A DNA stretch of 31,632 nt from positions 1-31,632 of the forward strand of contig DCKO01000086.1 of NCBI GenBank assembly GCA_002320665.1, given 5' to 3'. Origin of the DNA: Micavibrio sp. UBA1672. GTDB lineage: Bacteria > Pseudomonadota > Alphaproteobacteria > Micavibrionales > Micavibrionaceae. Position 1 is the first letter of the stretch. Each line of letters begins with the position of its first letter. Of the stretch, positions 8,228 through 16,124 are shown piece by piece. The position numbers and the translations under genes are program-made. The notes under the pieces are model-generated. The model searched no databases. It had not been told where the DNA came from and was given only the letters and a program-made list of their open reading frames with translations.

Positions 8228-8540
8228 ATCTCACAATAGACAGTAAAATAGACCATTCTATCATAGCACTTGTCTAGCGAGAGGGATGCAACGGGAGAGC
8301 GCAGCGTCTCCCTTGCCAAGCGTTTTGGACGTAGTACAAAACACAGCTTGCGGAACGGAATAACTGTTGGAAATGGTGTTGTCAGATAAAAAGTGGTCAA
8401 GTCATTGAGGTATTGAGCCAGTCAAAAAGTAACGAAATTAGCCGTCAAAGAAATGGTCAAATCGTTCGGCAGTAAATCAAAAAATGATAATGCAGTTGGG
8501 ATGGAATATTGGCTATCGGGTTATAGCCAAAAAAGATATT
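8228..8540. other. Gene-free region with GC-rich structured segment
   Basis: No convincing gene is seen on either strand. A GC-rich block contains GGGAGA (8293-8298) and TCTCCC (8307-8312) with CGC/GCG nested inside, giving a hairpin of about 9 bp with one bulge. The surrounding segment (roughly 8265-8335) is visibly more GC-rich than the AT-rich flanks. A second small hairpin, GGCTAT/ATAGCC, lies near 8512-8528. The block could be a transfer origin or a protein-binding site. It lies between a rightward and a leftward transcription unit. Confidence 0.3.
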
Positions 8541-8572
8541 AGAAATAGAAAGAGGAGCCGGATGGCTCCTCT
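8541..8572 (-). terminator. Intrinsic terminator of the leftward 86-aa gene
   Basis: Read leftward, AGAGGAGCC-atcc-GGCTCCTCT (8572-8551) is a 9-bp perfect stem with a 4-nt loop followed by TTTCTATTTCT. It lies 24 nt beyond the stop of the 8597-8857 gene. Confidence 0.85.
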
Positions 8573-8596
8573 CGGAAAGATTAGTGATGTGAATTG

Positions 8597-8857
8597 TTAT
8601 TCCGGCATGACCTGTGATTGGGCTTGCGTGGGGTCGTTCTGCTCATTCGATGTTGTGTCGAACAAATAGATCGGCTGATCGATGACCTGTTTGCCGTAGG
8701 GCTTGAAGTACATGCTACCGTCTTTTCGTGTCCAAGCGACGCCAACGGTTTCGAAGGTTGCCCCTTTGCCTGAGCCTTTGCGGATTTTTGCAATACGATC
8801 CGGCTTTGGATTAGATGTGGCATTATAGTGGTTTGTGTTGTTTTCAGTCTGTGTCAT
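8597..8857 (-). CDS. Conserved-looking small protein (86 aa), conjugation-region type
   Basis: The start ATG (8857-8855) follows AAAAGGAGAG, a strong ribosome site. In-frame codons further upstream lack one. The protein has a polar N-terminus (MTQTENNTNHYNATSNPKPD), then a compact core in which IRKGSGKGATFETVGVAWTRKDGSMYFKPYG looks like a small beta-sheet domain. I recall similar small cytoplasmic proteins near transfer genes of alphaproteobacterial plasmids, but cannot confirm homology. A hairpin lies in its leader (8973-9000) and a terminator follows the stop. Function unknown. Confidence 0.7.
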   Translation of the reverse strand: MTQTENNTNHYNATSNPKPDRIAKIRKGSGKGATFETVGVAWTRKDGSMYFKPYGKQVIDQPIYLFDTTSNEQNDPTQAQSQVMPE

Positions 8858-8972
8858 CTTTTCTCTCCTTTTGGTTTGATGTTGAACTGTATGGCTGCTC
8901 TCAGCCATGGCATATATCTGACGGAGCCGAAGAAACGGCGCGTCATACATATTTTGTGGGGGACTGTTTAGA

Positions 8973-9000
8973 GTTTCTTGGGCGAAAGCGCCTTAGAAAC
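8973..9000 (-). other. Leader hairpin upstream of the 86-aa gene
   Basis: GTTTCT (8973-8978) pairs with AGAAAC (8995-9000), with an inner GGCG-AAAG-CGCC stem at 8981-8992. There is no U-tract on either strand. It is about 115-145 nt upstream of the 86-aa gene and could be a 5'-UTR element or binding site. Confidence 0.3.
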
Positions 9001-9108
9001 GCTTACGGGTAAAATATGTTGAAGAGGCGTACGGATTTGTCATTGTGCCATAAAAGGCTGTATGCGGTTATGCAGGGCACATCTTCAAACGTGAGGGAAT
9101 ATCTCGGC

Positions 9109-9261
9109 TTAAAAACAAAACTCGCTATCCAACGCCCAAATAACCATGTCACGAATATGCTCAAACAACGCGGCGCAGATTTGCAACAGACCGCCGTATT
9201 TTTGCAGCATAGACAATACAGCTCTTAATTTTAGGCGTGGCAAAGCTTGGAATGAAGTCAT
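9109..9261 (-). CDS. Possible small hydrophobic-helical protein (50 aa)
   Basis: The ATG at 9261-9259 follows GGGAGA, and the frame stays open for 50 codons (MTSFQALPRLKLRAVLSMLQ...). The sequence is amphipathic: a basic start, then LLQICAALFEHIRDMVIWAL, which could be a membrane-associated helix. The reading frame on the opposite strand at 9016-9228 has no ribosome site and is less likely. The terminator-like hairpin directly before the ribosome site is unusual (see 9274-9299). Function unknown. Confidence 0.45.
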   Translation of the reverse strand: MTSFQALPRLKLRAVLSMLQKYGGLLQICAALFEHIRDMVIWALDSEFCF

Positions 9262-9273
9262 GAAAATCTCCCA

Positions 9274-9299
9274 TAAAAAAACGACCCTGTAAGGCCGTT
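9274..9299 (-). terminator. Terminator-like hairpin in the leader of the 50-aa gene
   Basis: Read leftward, AACGGCC-ttacag-GGTCGTT (one G-U pair) is followed by a T7 run (9280-9274), which touches the ribosome site of the 50-aa gene. As the promoter must lie in the 9300-9460 gap, the hairpin would be in the 5' leader and could act as an attenuator. Confidence 0.55.
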
Positions 9300-9459
9300 G
9301 GTTTCAAATTTTTGTAGATACAATTGTCCTGATGAATGGACGGATAATCGCCCGTTTTTGCAATTTCGTCAAGGGTGAATATTCCTATCCCGCCCGAACG
9401 GGATGATGTGATCGGTTAAATTGGATGCAACACCACGAAACAAAGAAGGAGTCTTTCCA

Positions 9460-10455
9460 ATGAGTAAGCATCACCAAATCCCGATTGAAAAAGCATTGAA
9501 ACAAGCCAATATTCAGGCCGATCAACTGATCAAAGAAACATTATTTTTAAATGCCGATGAAGGTCTGAGCATTTTAAACACAGGATTAGAGGATATCTAT
9601 CATTCTGTGTTTGGTACGCAGCATATGCGTATCAAGGCAGAGTTAGCCGACACAGAAGAAATATATCAAAGCGGTCAAAAAGCAATCAAAGCGCAGCGTG
9701 ATAAGCTTTCTAAAACCAATCGTACCATTTCTGCGCCCGCAAAAATTGAGCAGGATATCCCAAATCCAAAAGCCCGTAACAGGCGTAAAATTTTGGATAT
9801 GCTGTTAGCGTTAATCATGATGGGTATGGCGGTTGGGGTCTTAGCCATTGAAGTTGTGACCATCGCCACAACCATTCTCTCCAGCGGTAATCCTGTGTTT
9901 ATCGAAGCGCCATGGACGGCATGGGCAATGGCAGGATTAGTACCTGTGGGCGCATTTTCAATTAAGTTTTTAAAGGCTCACCTGCCAAATGACCGCGCCA
10001 AAAACCGCTATGCGTTATTTATCTATTTAATGTCTACCGTTTTGCTGCTGGTCTGGATGATCTTGTTTAGCCTGATTTTCGAAAATATCGGCGCGGGTCT
10101 TGATATCAGTGAGATCATGGACGCATCACATGGCATCATTGATCCATCAACTCTGACGATGGTGCAGCTTTTAACAGGCGCATTTGTCGGTGGGTCTTTG
10201 TTCAGCGCAGCTTCGGATATTCTGGCTAAATATTCACACGACACAGAAGTAACAGCGCCTAAATATGCGTTAGGTGAAAAAATTGCCAAAGACATGGAGC
10301 GTGACCTTAAGCCTGTGGCAGATAAATATCACACGCTCACAGCCGATAATAAAGCGCTCAATTCTACAAAACGAAACTTCATCACGACCAATCAGCTCAA
10401 ACATAAAAGGCTGCGCGCCCGATTTGATGCAAGCACTGTGTCATCATTGAAATAA
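9460..10455 (+). CDS. Four-helix inner-membrane protein with coiled-coil ends (unknown)
   Basis: The chosen ATG at 9460 follows AAGGAG (9446-9451), giving 331 aa. An in-frame upstream start at 9421 has no ribosome site. Residues 1-105 are polar and helical with likely coiled coil. Hydrophobic segments lie near 111-140, 152-171, 183-209 and 232-254. The C-terminal 75 residues are again charged and helical. Both ends should be cytoplasmic. I do not recognise the family. It is the first gene of a rightward set with a secreted protein, a VirD4-like ATPase and a coiled-coil protein, so a membrane platform for that ATPase is a reasonable guess. The secreted-protein gene starts 24 nt downstream. Confidence 0.75.
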   Translation: MSKHHQIPIEKALKQANIQADQLIKETLFLNADEGLSILNTGLEDIYHSVFGTQHMRIKAELADTEEIYQSGQKAIKAQRDKLSKTNRTISAPAKIEQDIPNPKARNRRKILDMLLALIMMGMAVGVLAIEVVTIATTILSSGNPVFIEAPWTAWAMAGLVPVGAFSIKFLKAHLPNDRAKNRYALFIYLMSTVLLLVWMILFSLIFENIGAGLDISEIMDASHGIIDPSTLTMVQLLTGAFVGGSLFSAASDILAKYSHDTEVTAPKYALGEKIAKDMERDLKPVADKYHTLTADNKALNSTKRNFITTNQLKHKRLRARFDASTVSSLK

Positions 10456-10479
10456 TCCCATAACGAAAAGGAGCAGAAT

Positions 10480-11778
10480 ATGATTAAGCCTCTCAATATC
10501 GCAGCACTCCTGATTACGCTCACATCTGCGTGGTCAGGGCACGCACAAGCCAAAGATTATATCATTGCACTATCACCTATGCAGCCAGAATCAGCCTTAA
10601 AACAGCAAAGCACGCATATTTTAGATTTTTTGATCAATAAGACGCAGCGTGGTGACAAAGTGCTGATGCTTGATGCGCTCAGCTTTGAAACCATTGGCGT
10701 GTTCCGGGTGAAAGATTCAAATTTTTACGATCATCCGCGTACGAAAGTAAAAACCAATCAAGCGTTCTTGCTGGACTTCAAAGCTTTCTATGAAAACCCT
10801 ATCCCTGTGAAAGACGGTGCAGTTGCCGGTGTGATTAAAACACCGCAACTGCTTGAGACCATTGGGCGGCATTACGGCGCATTTGAAGATACGGATATCA
10901 TCCTGATCGGATCACCAATTTATGCCGATCTACGCAATGATAATTGGAGCATGACCGATCAGAAATACGCTGATGACGGGCATTTTAATGCACCGCCGGA
11001 AGTTTCGCCGTTCTCTTTGCAAGGACGTAAGGCTTTGCTTAAAAACACGCGCATTCATTGGGCAATGCCTGATATGAAATGGGCAGCGATTGATCAGTAC
11101 CGTTACCACGTGACGCGGCAATGGACGATTTATATTGAAGGGCATGGATCATCTCTGGCCAGTTTTAGCAATGATTTTGCAACGGTGTTTGACCGCGCTG
11201 CCAATGGCACAAAAGCTGTACCGCATGATTATGTGCGTAAAGATACCGATAAGGTTGAAACCGTGCAAATATTTGATCAGCCGGAAGATAAAAAATCCAT
11301 CTATGAGCGTGAACTCAGCACGATACCGCCAGCGCGTGATATCTTACGCCAAGCCCGTAATGTTGAAATTGGCATTTCGTGGGAATCAGAGCCGATTGAT
11401 CTTGATCTTTATATCCGCCCGCATCACGGCGCAAAGGTTTTGTATTATTCCAACCGCATGGAAGATTTTGGATATTATCATAAAGACTTCACGCGCAGCC
11501 CGAAAGCGGATGGCGGATTTGAAACCGTCACACTGACCTCTGCCGTTGATCTGCATGATTTGTTTATCGGCATCAACCATTTTAATGGCGCATCAAATAC
11601 AGATATACGCGGAGAAATTCGCCTTGCAATCGGTGATCAGACCTATGGCATGCCGTTTCATTTTAAAGCAGGAAATGGAAATACTGGTATGGGGCGCGAT
11701 AAAACTTTGAATGATAAAGCGCCCGCCAACACTAAATGGATCGTTATTGATCCTCAAAAAATCCTCGGCCTGAAATAA
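10480..11778 (+). CDS. Secreted protein with a divergent VWA-like part and C-terminal beta domain
   Basis: The ATG follows AAGGAG closely. The 432-aa product begins with a clear Sec signal peptide (MIKPLNIAALLITLTSAWSG, cleavage probably after AQA), so it acts in the periplasm or is exported. Residues 25-200 alternate strands and helices in a way that suggests a VWA- or Rossmann-like fold (DKVLMLDAL, TDIILIGSPIY), without a clean MIDAS motif. Near residue 295 a new domain begins: EIGISWESEPIDLDLYIRPHHGAKVLYYS. This resembles the DUF2135/YfaP type of beta-sandwich, where W and DLDLY are conserved. Function unknown. A strong terminator follows 28 nt after the stop. The domain assignments are by eye. 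Confidence 0.7.
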   Translation: MIKPLNIAALLITLTSAWSGHAQAKDYIIALSPMQPESALKQQSTHILDFLINKTQRGDKVLMLDALSFETIGVFRVKDSNFYDHPRTKVKTNQAFLLDFKAFYENPIPVKDGAVAGVIKTPQLLETIGRHYGAFEDTDIILIGSPIYADLRNDNWSMTDQKYADDGHFNAPPEVSPFSLQGRKALLKNTRIHWAMPDMKWAAIDQYRYHVTRQWTIYIEGHGSSLASFSNDFATVFDRAANGTKAVPHDYVRKDTDKVETVQIFDQPEDKKSIYERELSTIPPARDILRQARNVEIGISWESEPIDLDLYIRPHHGAKVLYYSNRMEDFGYYHKDFTRSPKADGGFETVTLTSAVDLHDLFIGINHFNGASNTDIRGEIRLAIGDQTYGMPFHFKAGNGNTGMGRDKTLNDKAPANTKWIVIDPQKILGLK

Positions 11779-11805
11779 CACCCTCCCGCCCGAAAACGAA
11801 CTTGG

Positions 11806-11834
11806 CCTGCCTTAGAATTAAGGCAGGTTTTTTT
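11806..11834 (+). terminator. Intrinsic terminator directly before the coupling-protein gene
   Basis: CCTGCCTTA (11806-11814) pairs with TAAGGCAGG (11819-11827) across a GAAT loop and is followed by T7 (11828-11834). It lies only 14 nt before the ATG of the ATPase gene, so it either ends the upstream operon, with a promoter unlikely to fit after it, or regulates read-through into the ATPase. Confidence 0.85.
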
Positions 11835-11848
11835 ATGCGAGATAAACA

Positions 11849-13873
11849 ATGAGCAACGGATCACAAAAGAATAATCGTATTGGCTCCTTCACAGGGCGCG
11901 TGATGGTCACAGCACTACTGGCGCTTGGGGCACACCACATTGAGCCGATCACAGATTTTTGGATCGTGACCAAAGGCCTGTTGGGCGTGGTCGCCGTTTT
12001 AAGTTTTTGGGAATTGCTCAAAGACATTCCCAACATTGCGTATAACACAGTTCTGCGCATCAGAGCGCACCGCCCAAGTGGTAATCACGGATCGGCACAT
12101 TTTATGTCTCCCAAACATGCAAAACGCCTTGGGCTGTTTAAAGCAACAGGACTGTTTCTGGGCGCATGCGCAAAAACAGGTCGTCCGATTTTTTATGAAC
12201 TTTTGACACACGCCGTAACCTTTGCCAGAACGGGCGGCGGAAAAACGATCAATCACGTGATTACAAACCTGCTGCACTGCGCCGAGTCCATGTTTGTGAT
12301 TGATCTCAAAGGCACGCTAGCCTTAGTTACAATGGAAGCGAGACGCAAATATCTCGGGCATGAGATTATCATCGTTAATCCGGCCAAATTATTTGCAGAT
12401 CGTTTAACGACATCCTTTTGCTACAACCCACTGATCTTAGTGACTGATGCATGGCAAAAAGGCCAAAGCAACCCGGCAAAGCTCAAAGATGTGATCACCA
12501 ACGCGCAAGGCCTTGGTTTTCAGATCATCCCTGAGAAAAAGAGCGATAATGAATATTTTTATAACGGGCAAAGAGATTTGATTATCTTTTTGATCATTTA
12601 TTTATCGACAATATGTGAAGAAACGCAGGCCACATTAAGCAACATCTTATCCATGCTGCGCAGTGATAAAAAAATGGATGAAGCGATTGCCATTGCGCTC
12701 TGTCATGACGATATTCTAAACGGCGATCTTGCAGAAATGGCCGAAGAGCTGCATCAGACCAAATATAGTGATGATAAGAGCGGGCATTGGAATTCTTTTA
12801 GAAAAGGTGCGATCCAAGTTCTAAATATTTACGCCAGCAGCGGGCATTTAGCCGAATGCACCAGCCGCTGTGATTTCAGGTTTTTTGATTTGAAAATGAA
12901 AAAAGCCACGCTGTATCTGATTGCCGATCCGAACCGTATGAGCGTATTTGCGCCGTGGCTTAGTCTTCTCACATGGTGTGCCGTCCAGGAAATGGTCGAA
13001 TATGAAATGCAGCGCACGCCAGGTAAAGGCATATCCCGCGTGTTATTCATGTTGGATGAAGTTTCTAACATGCATGTGCAAGGCCTGATCAGGCGCTTAA
13101 CTGAGCTACGTGAATATGGACTGTCCATGTGGTTCTTCCTGCAATCATATGCCGCTTTTATCAAAACATATTCCAAAGAAGATTTGGAGACCTTACTTGA
13201 TCAATGCGAGTTCCAATTTTATATGGGTATTGCCTCTTATAAAATGGCGGAACTTACATCCAAATTCCTTGGCATGATGACGGTCATTACCGAGCAGTTT
13301 CAGCTTGGGAATGTACATTCAGATGCGGTGAGTGTCAGCGCCGGAGAAAAAGGACGCGCGTTAAAAACAGCCGATGAGTTTATCCAAAGTAAAAACGGCA
13401 CGCTCTGCATTGTGGGTGAGCCGCCTATAGTCGTTGATCATGTCCATTACGGTGAAATGTGGCCTTTTAAAAAATGGCAAGGACGCAATCCGTTTTTTAA
13501 GAAAAAACTGAAAAAACGCACCCGCATCAAACTCAGATATTGTCGCAACATTTTTACGCGGTTTGAACGCCGCGCCAAGGTGGTGTCATACCGCAAAGCC
13601 AGAAAGAAAATGGATTGGGATATGCTGCCTTTCCGTTTGATCAGGCTTTATCGGGTTTTGTTATTTGTTCTGCCTTTGAGCTACGGATATATCTACACGC
13701 ATATTCACGGCATGCCTCATGTGCTGTTGGAATACACATTTCAAAGAAATTATCGACATGTGGTGTACAGGGATTGCCGCTATGTCGGGTTTCATGGCGC
13801 AAAATATCATTATGTGCCCGGCTGCCCGTTTATCGCTTTTATTCATATGGATAAATATCAAAACCAACCGTAA
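11849..13873 (+). CDS. VirD4/TraG-type conjugative coupling ATPase
   Basis: The product (674 aa) is a type IV coupling protein, the inner-membrane ATPase that links a relaxase-DNA complex to the type IV secretion channel. An N-terminal membrane segment (about 18-55) precedes GSAHFMSPKHAKRLGL, a typical entry to the ATPase domain. Walker A is ARTGGGKT (126-133), followed by FVIDLKGTLALVT. Walker B is VLFMLDE (D403, E404), and FFLQSY lies in the following sensor region. After about residue 530 comes an atypical basic tail with an extra hydrophobic stretch (LIRLYRVLLFVLPLSYGYIY) and an aromatic, His/Cys-containing end. The start has only a weak GAGA site and sits behind a terminator. No relaxase or VirB-type gene is in the window. 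Confidence 0.88.
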   Translation: MSNGSQKNNRIGSFTGRVMVTALLALGAHHIEPITDFWIVTKGLLGVVAVLSFWELLKDIPNIAYNTVLRIRAHRPSGNHGSAHFMSPKHAKRLGLFKATGLFLGACAKTGRPIFYELLTHAVTFARTGGGKTINHVITNLLHCAESMFVIDLKGTLALVTMEARRKYLGHEIIIVNPAKLFADRLTTSFCYNPLILVTDAWQKGQSNPAKLKDVITNAQGLGFQIIPEKKSDNEYFYNGQRDLIIFLIIYLSTICEETQATLSNILSMLRSDKKMDEAIAIALCHDDILNGDLAEMAEELHQTKYSDDKSGHWNSFRKGAIQVLNIYASSGHLAECTSRCDFRFFDLKMKKATLYLIADPNRMSVFAPWLSLLTWCAVQEMVEYEMQRTPGKGISRVLFMLDEVSNMHVQGLIRRLTELREYGLSMWFFLQSYAAFIKTYSKEDLETLLDQCEFQFYMGIASYKMAELTSKFLGMMTVITEQFQLGNVHSDAVSVSAGEKGRALKTADEFIQSKNGTLCIVGEPPIVVDHVHYGEMWPFKKWQGRNPFFKKKLKKRTRIKLRYCRNIFTRFERRAKVVSYRKARKKMDWDMLPFRLIRLYRVLLFVLPLSYGYIYTHIHGMPHVLLEYTFQRNYRHVVYRDCRYVGFHGAKYHYVPGCPFIAFIHMDKYQNQP

Positions 13874-13885
13874 GGAGACGCAACC

Positions 13886-14545
13886 ATGAAAATAGAAGAA
13901 TTATTTGATCTCAAAGACCCGAAAAACATTAAGGTGATTTTAGATGATCCAAGAATTGTAAGCAAGATCCGTATCATTGAAGAGCGCAGTCAAAAGTTAC
14001 AGACACAGATGCAAAGCCACTGCGATAAGCACCGCCAGAGATGGATACATGCCGAAGCGCGAAAACTCTTCCGTGAAAATTTGGAAAGAGTCAAACAAGC
14101 CTCAACCAAAGAAATGAAATTCTCGCAAAGCTCACCACATGATTATGAGCGCCTCGCCGAAGTACGCGTGGATGCACGCATTCAGCGCCGCATGAAAAAA
14201 ATCGAAGTTGCAGGACGGCGCATGCAATATGATTTGGTACAAAATGCACGTGAACAAAGCCAGCAAAAGGAATTCTTGGCGGCAGAGGTGCGGCAGATCA
14301 ATCGTTCATACAAAGAAATGCAAACCGAACTGGATAAAGACTTTGAGGAAAACAAGTCACGCTGGATCAGGGATTTAAAGCGCGACGGTATCGAAAAGCC
14401 GGAAGTCGAAGTTCATAGAAAATACGGTAATTTGCAAAGAGTGATCGAAACCGAACGTTGCCACGCCATCAAAATGGCCTATCAACAACGCGGCATTGAA
14501 TACGATCCGCGCCTCACTCATACGCACGCTATGACGCAGAGTTAA
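13886..14545 (+). CDS. Basic coiled-coil protein (219 aa), unknown
   Basis: The ATG follows AAGGAGACGCAACC and lies 12 nt after the coupling-protein gene, so the two are co-transcribed. The product is highly charged (Arg, Lys, Glu, Gln) and almost wholly helical, with long heptad-like stretches at about 45-165 (for example VEVAGRRMQYDLVQNAREQ-type segments). It has no membrane segment or catalytic motif. Position and charge suggest a cytoplasmic partner or DNA-binding accessory of the coupling ATPase, but this is inference. A hairpin at 14550-14580 ends the operon. Confidence 0.65.
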   Translation: MKIEELFDLKDPKNIKVILDDPRIVSKIRIIEERSQKLQTQMQSHCDKHRQRWIHAEARKLFRENLERVKQASTKEMKFSQSSPHDYERLAEVRVDARIQRRMKKIEVAGRRMQYDLVQNAREQSQQKEFLAAEVRQINRSYKEMQTELDKDFEENKSRWIRDLKRDGIEKPEVEVHRKYGNLQRVIETERCHAIKMAYQQRGIEYDPRLTHTHAMTQS

Positions 14546-14549
14546 AAAT

Positions 14550-14580
14550 GGAAGATGCTATGTTTGGGCAAGCATCTTCC
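14550..14580. terminator. Hairpin between convergent genes, probable terminator
   Basis: GGAAGATGCT (14550-14559) pairs perfectly with AGCATCTTCC (14571-14580). There is no strong T-run on either side, but it lies exactly between the rightward operon end (14545) and the leftward gene end (14590), and could stop both. Confidence 0.6.
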
Positions 14581-14589
14581 TGAAGTTAT

Positions 14590-14952
14590 TTAGTGTTTTA
14601 AGCTTAAAGTTTCCGCCAGTGTCGGGATCATAACACGGAAATATAAATCAATGAGGCGCGCACGCTCTATATGCTTACAACGCTCATACATCATAAAATC
14701 CCTGATATAACGATCAGCATTTTTCCAAACATCATCAACCAAAGGAATATCGTATGGTTGTCCGTCTGGAAAATAAAACCGATACCCCGCACCGTCTGCG
14801 AACAATAGCATGTTTTGAATCAAATCTTTCCATTCATTTTGATCAATACGAAACAAACGAACTGCTGCCTTCAGTTTTTTCATATATTTATTATTTTGCA
14901 GCTCTTCATCACTTGCTACGAGTATAGTCTTTCTTTCCATTTCCTTGATCAT
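14590..14952 (-). CDS. Unknown cytoplasmic protein (120 aa)
   Basis: The start at 14952 (MIKEMERKTILVASDEELQ) has GGAGG five bases upstream. An earlier in-frame ATG at 14964 overlaps that site and is less likely. The protein is mixed alpha/beta with no signal or membrane segment. YRFYFPDGQPYDIPLVDDVWKNADRYIRDFMMYE is its most distinctive stretch. It shows no motif I can name. It points toward the coupling-protein operon and shares the hairpin at 14550-14580. Confidence 0.6.
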   Translation of the reverse strand: MIKEMERKTILVASDEELQNNKYMKKLKAAVRLFRIDQNEWKDLIQNMLLFADGAGYRFYFPDGQPYDIPLVDDVWKNADRYIRDFMMYERCKHIERARLIDLYFRVMIPTLAETLSLKH

Positions 14953-15149
14953 TGTTGCCTCCATTTTCTAATAACAAAACAGAGGAAGGCGCCAACCTCA
15001 CATGTCTATACTCTCACATCCCAGCCGCCCTATCCATTTGTATTAGCATCATTATTTCCGACAACATCTTGAAAAAAATAGTTTCCGCATCCCTCTATTG
15101 AGGATAAACACCTCAAAGAATTGACTTGAAAAACACGGAGAACTGACTT

Positions 15150-15169
15150 AAATCCTTTTTTAAGGATTT
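15150..15169 (+). promoter_or_regulatory. Interrupted palindrome upstream of the 294-aa gene
   Basis: AAATCCTT (15150-15157) and AAGGATTT (15162-15169) are perfect inverted arms around TTTT. They lie about 45 nt before the start of the gene, just after a TTGACT (15121-15126), so this may be an operator over a promoter. Confidence 0.4.
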
Positions 15170-15212
15170 CGATCCATATCAGCGTACGATGCTTATACCA
15201 CATGGAAACTAT

Positions 15213-16097
15213 ATGAAAAACAAACCACTGCCACGATTAAAACACTGCGAAGAAAACGTCGTACACATTCTCAATGATTACGATAGAGCGATAAAGATGG
15301 GCTACATCGTACTCAACGCACCGAACAGCAACACATCCGAAATATCAATTTACAATAACGAAAAATACGCTCTTCTCCGAAGCAATAAAACGCCTATTAC
15401 AAAGGCAAGAAAAGACCCGAAAAACTTATGGAGAACGGTAACACCTGAAATTTTTGATGTGCTTGTTCAGGTGCTTTATGAGCATCAAGATAATGAAGGT
15501 AATTCAACCCTAACCTTATGGGATAATTCAGGCCTTTACGCAAACGATCAAGCAATCTTCCACAGCATAAACCATTTTTACAAAAATAAATCCGGTTATA
15601 ATTACGAAAAGCTTGAGGGGCAATATCGAACTTTCAAGGCTGCTACAACCAATCCAAACCATATCATAGCTGGGATATTAGATATAATCTATCAGCCTGC
15701 GGAGAACATTTTAAAAACAACAGAAAAATATGAATATCATGTAGATGGAAGAGTCGAAGCATATACATATAATGGGTTTATAAATTTTCTTGGGGATGCG
15801 GATGTCCCCAAACAACGGCTAGTTTGGAATGACATAGACTCACGAGGGGTATTTTTACGCCAAACACACTTAACAAAACTTCAAGGTGCCGCCGTGACCG
15901 TTATGGACGGGGTAATGTTTTATCATTTTTATGATTGGAATGCCTACACCAGAAAAATAGTAATAGAAGACACTATTGAAGGAGAAAACACCTTTACTGC
16001 TCATCGCGATGATAAGAGAATTCCCGAAAGAGTCAAAAAAGGCCTAACCATTCCGGAAAGCTTTCCATCATTTAATGATACCGACTTCAAACAATAA
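15213..16097 (+). CDS. Unknown protein (294 aa), probable cargo
   Basis: I prefer the ATG at 15213 because GGAA lies 7 nt upstream. An in-frame ATG at 15189 (8 residues longer) has no ribosome site. The soluble product starts MKNKPLPRLKHCEENVVHIL and is rich in aromatic residues and Asn. It has a helical first third and a beta-rich second half (RVEAYTYNGFINFLGDADV, GVFLRQTHLTKLQGAAVTVMDGVMFYHFYDW). I recognise no family. AT-rich codons differ from the transfer genes to the left, which suggests separate acquisition. Its place between transfer genes and the recombinase is where cargo or defence genes often sit. Confidence 0.6.
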   Translation: MKNKPLPRLKHCEENVVHILNDYDRAIKMGYIVLNAPNSNTSEISIYNNEKYALLRSNKTPITKARKDPKNLWRTVTPEIFDVLVQVLYEHQDNEGNSTLTLWDNSGLYANDQAIFHSINHFYKNKSGYNYEKLEGQYRTFKAATTNPNHIIAGILDIIYQPAENILKTTEKYEYHVDGRVEAYTYNGFINFLGDADVPKQRLVWNDIDSRGVFLRQTHLTKLQGAAVTVMDGVMFYHFYDWNAYTRKIVIEDTIEGENTFTAHRDDKRIPERVKKGLTIPESFPSFNDTDFKQ

Positions 16098-16124
16098 ACT
16101 CATTATATTCAAGACACGATAAGG

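Noticed and set aside
9016..9228. Rightward 70-codon frame
   Set aside because: No ribosome site and no plausible protein pattern. The opposite strand carries a 50-aa frame with a good site.
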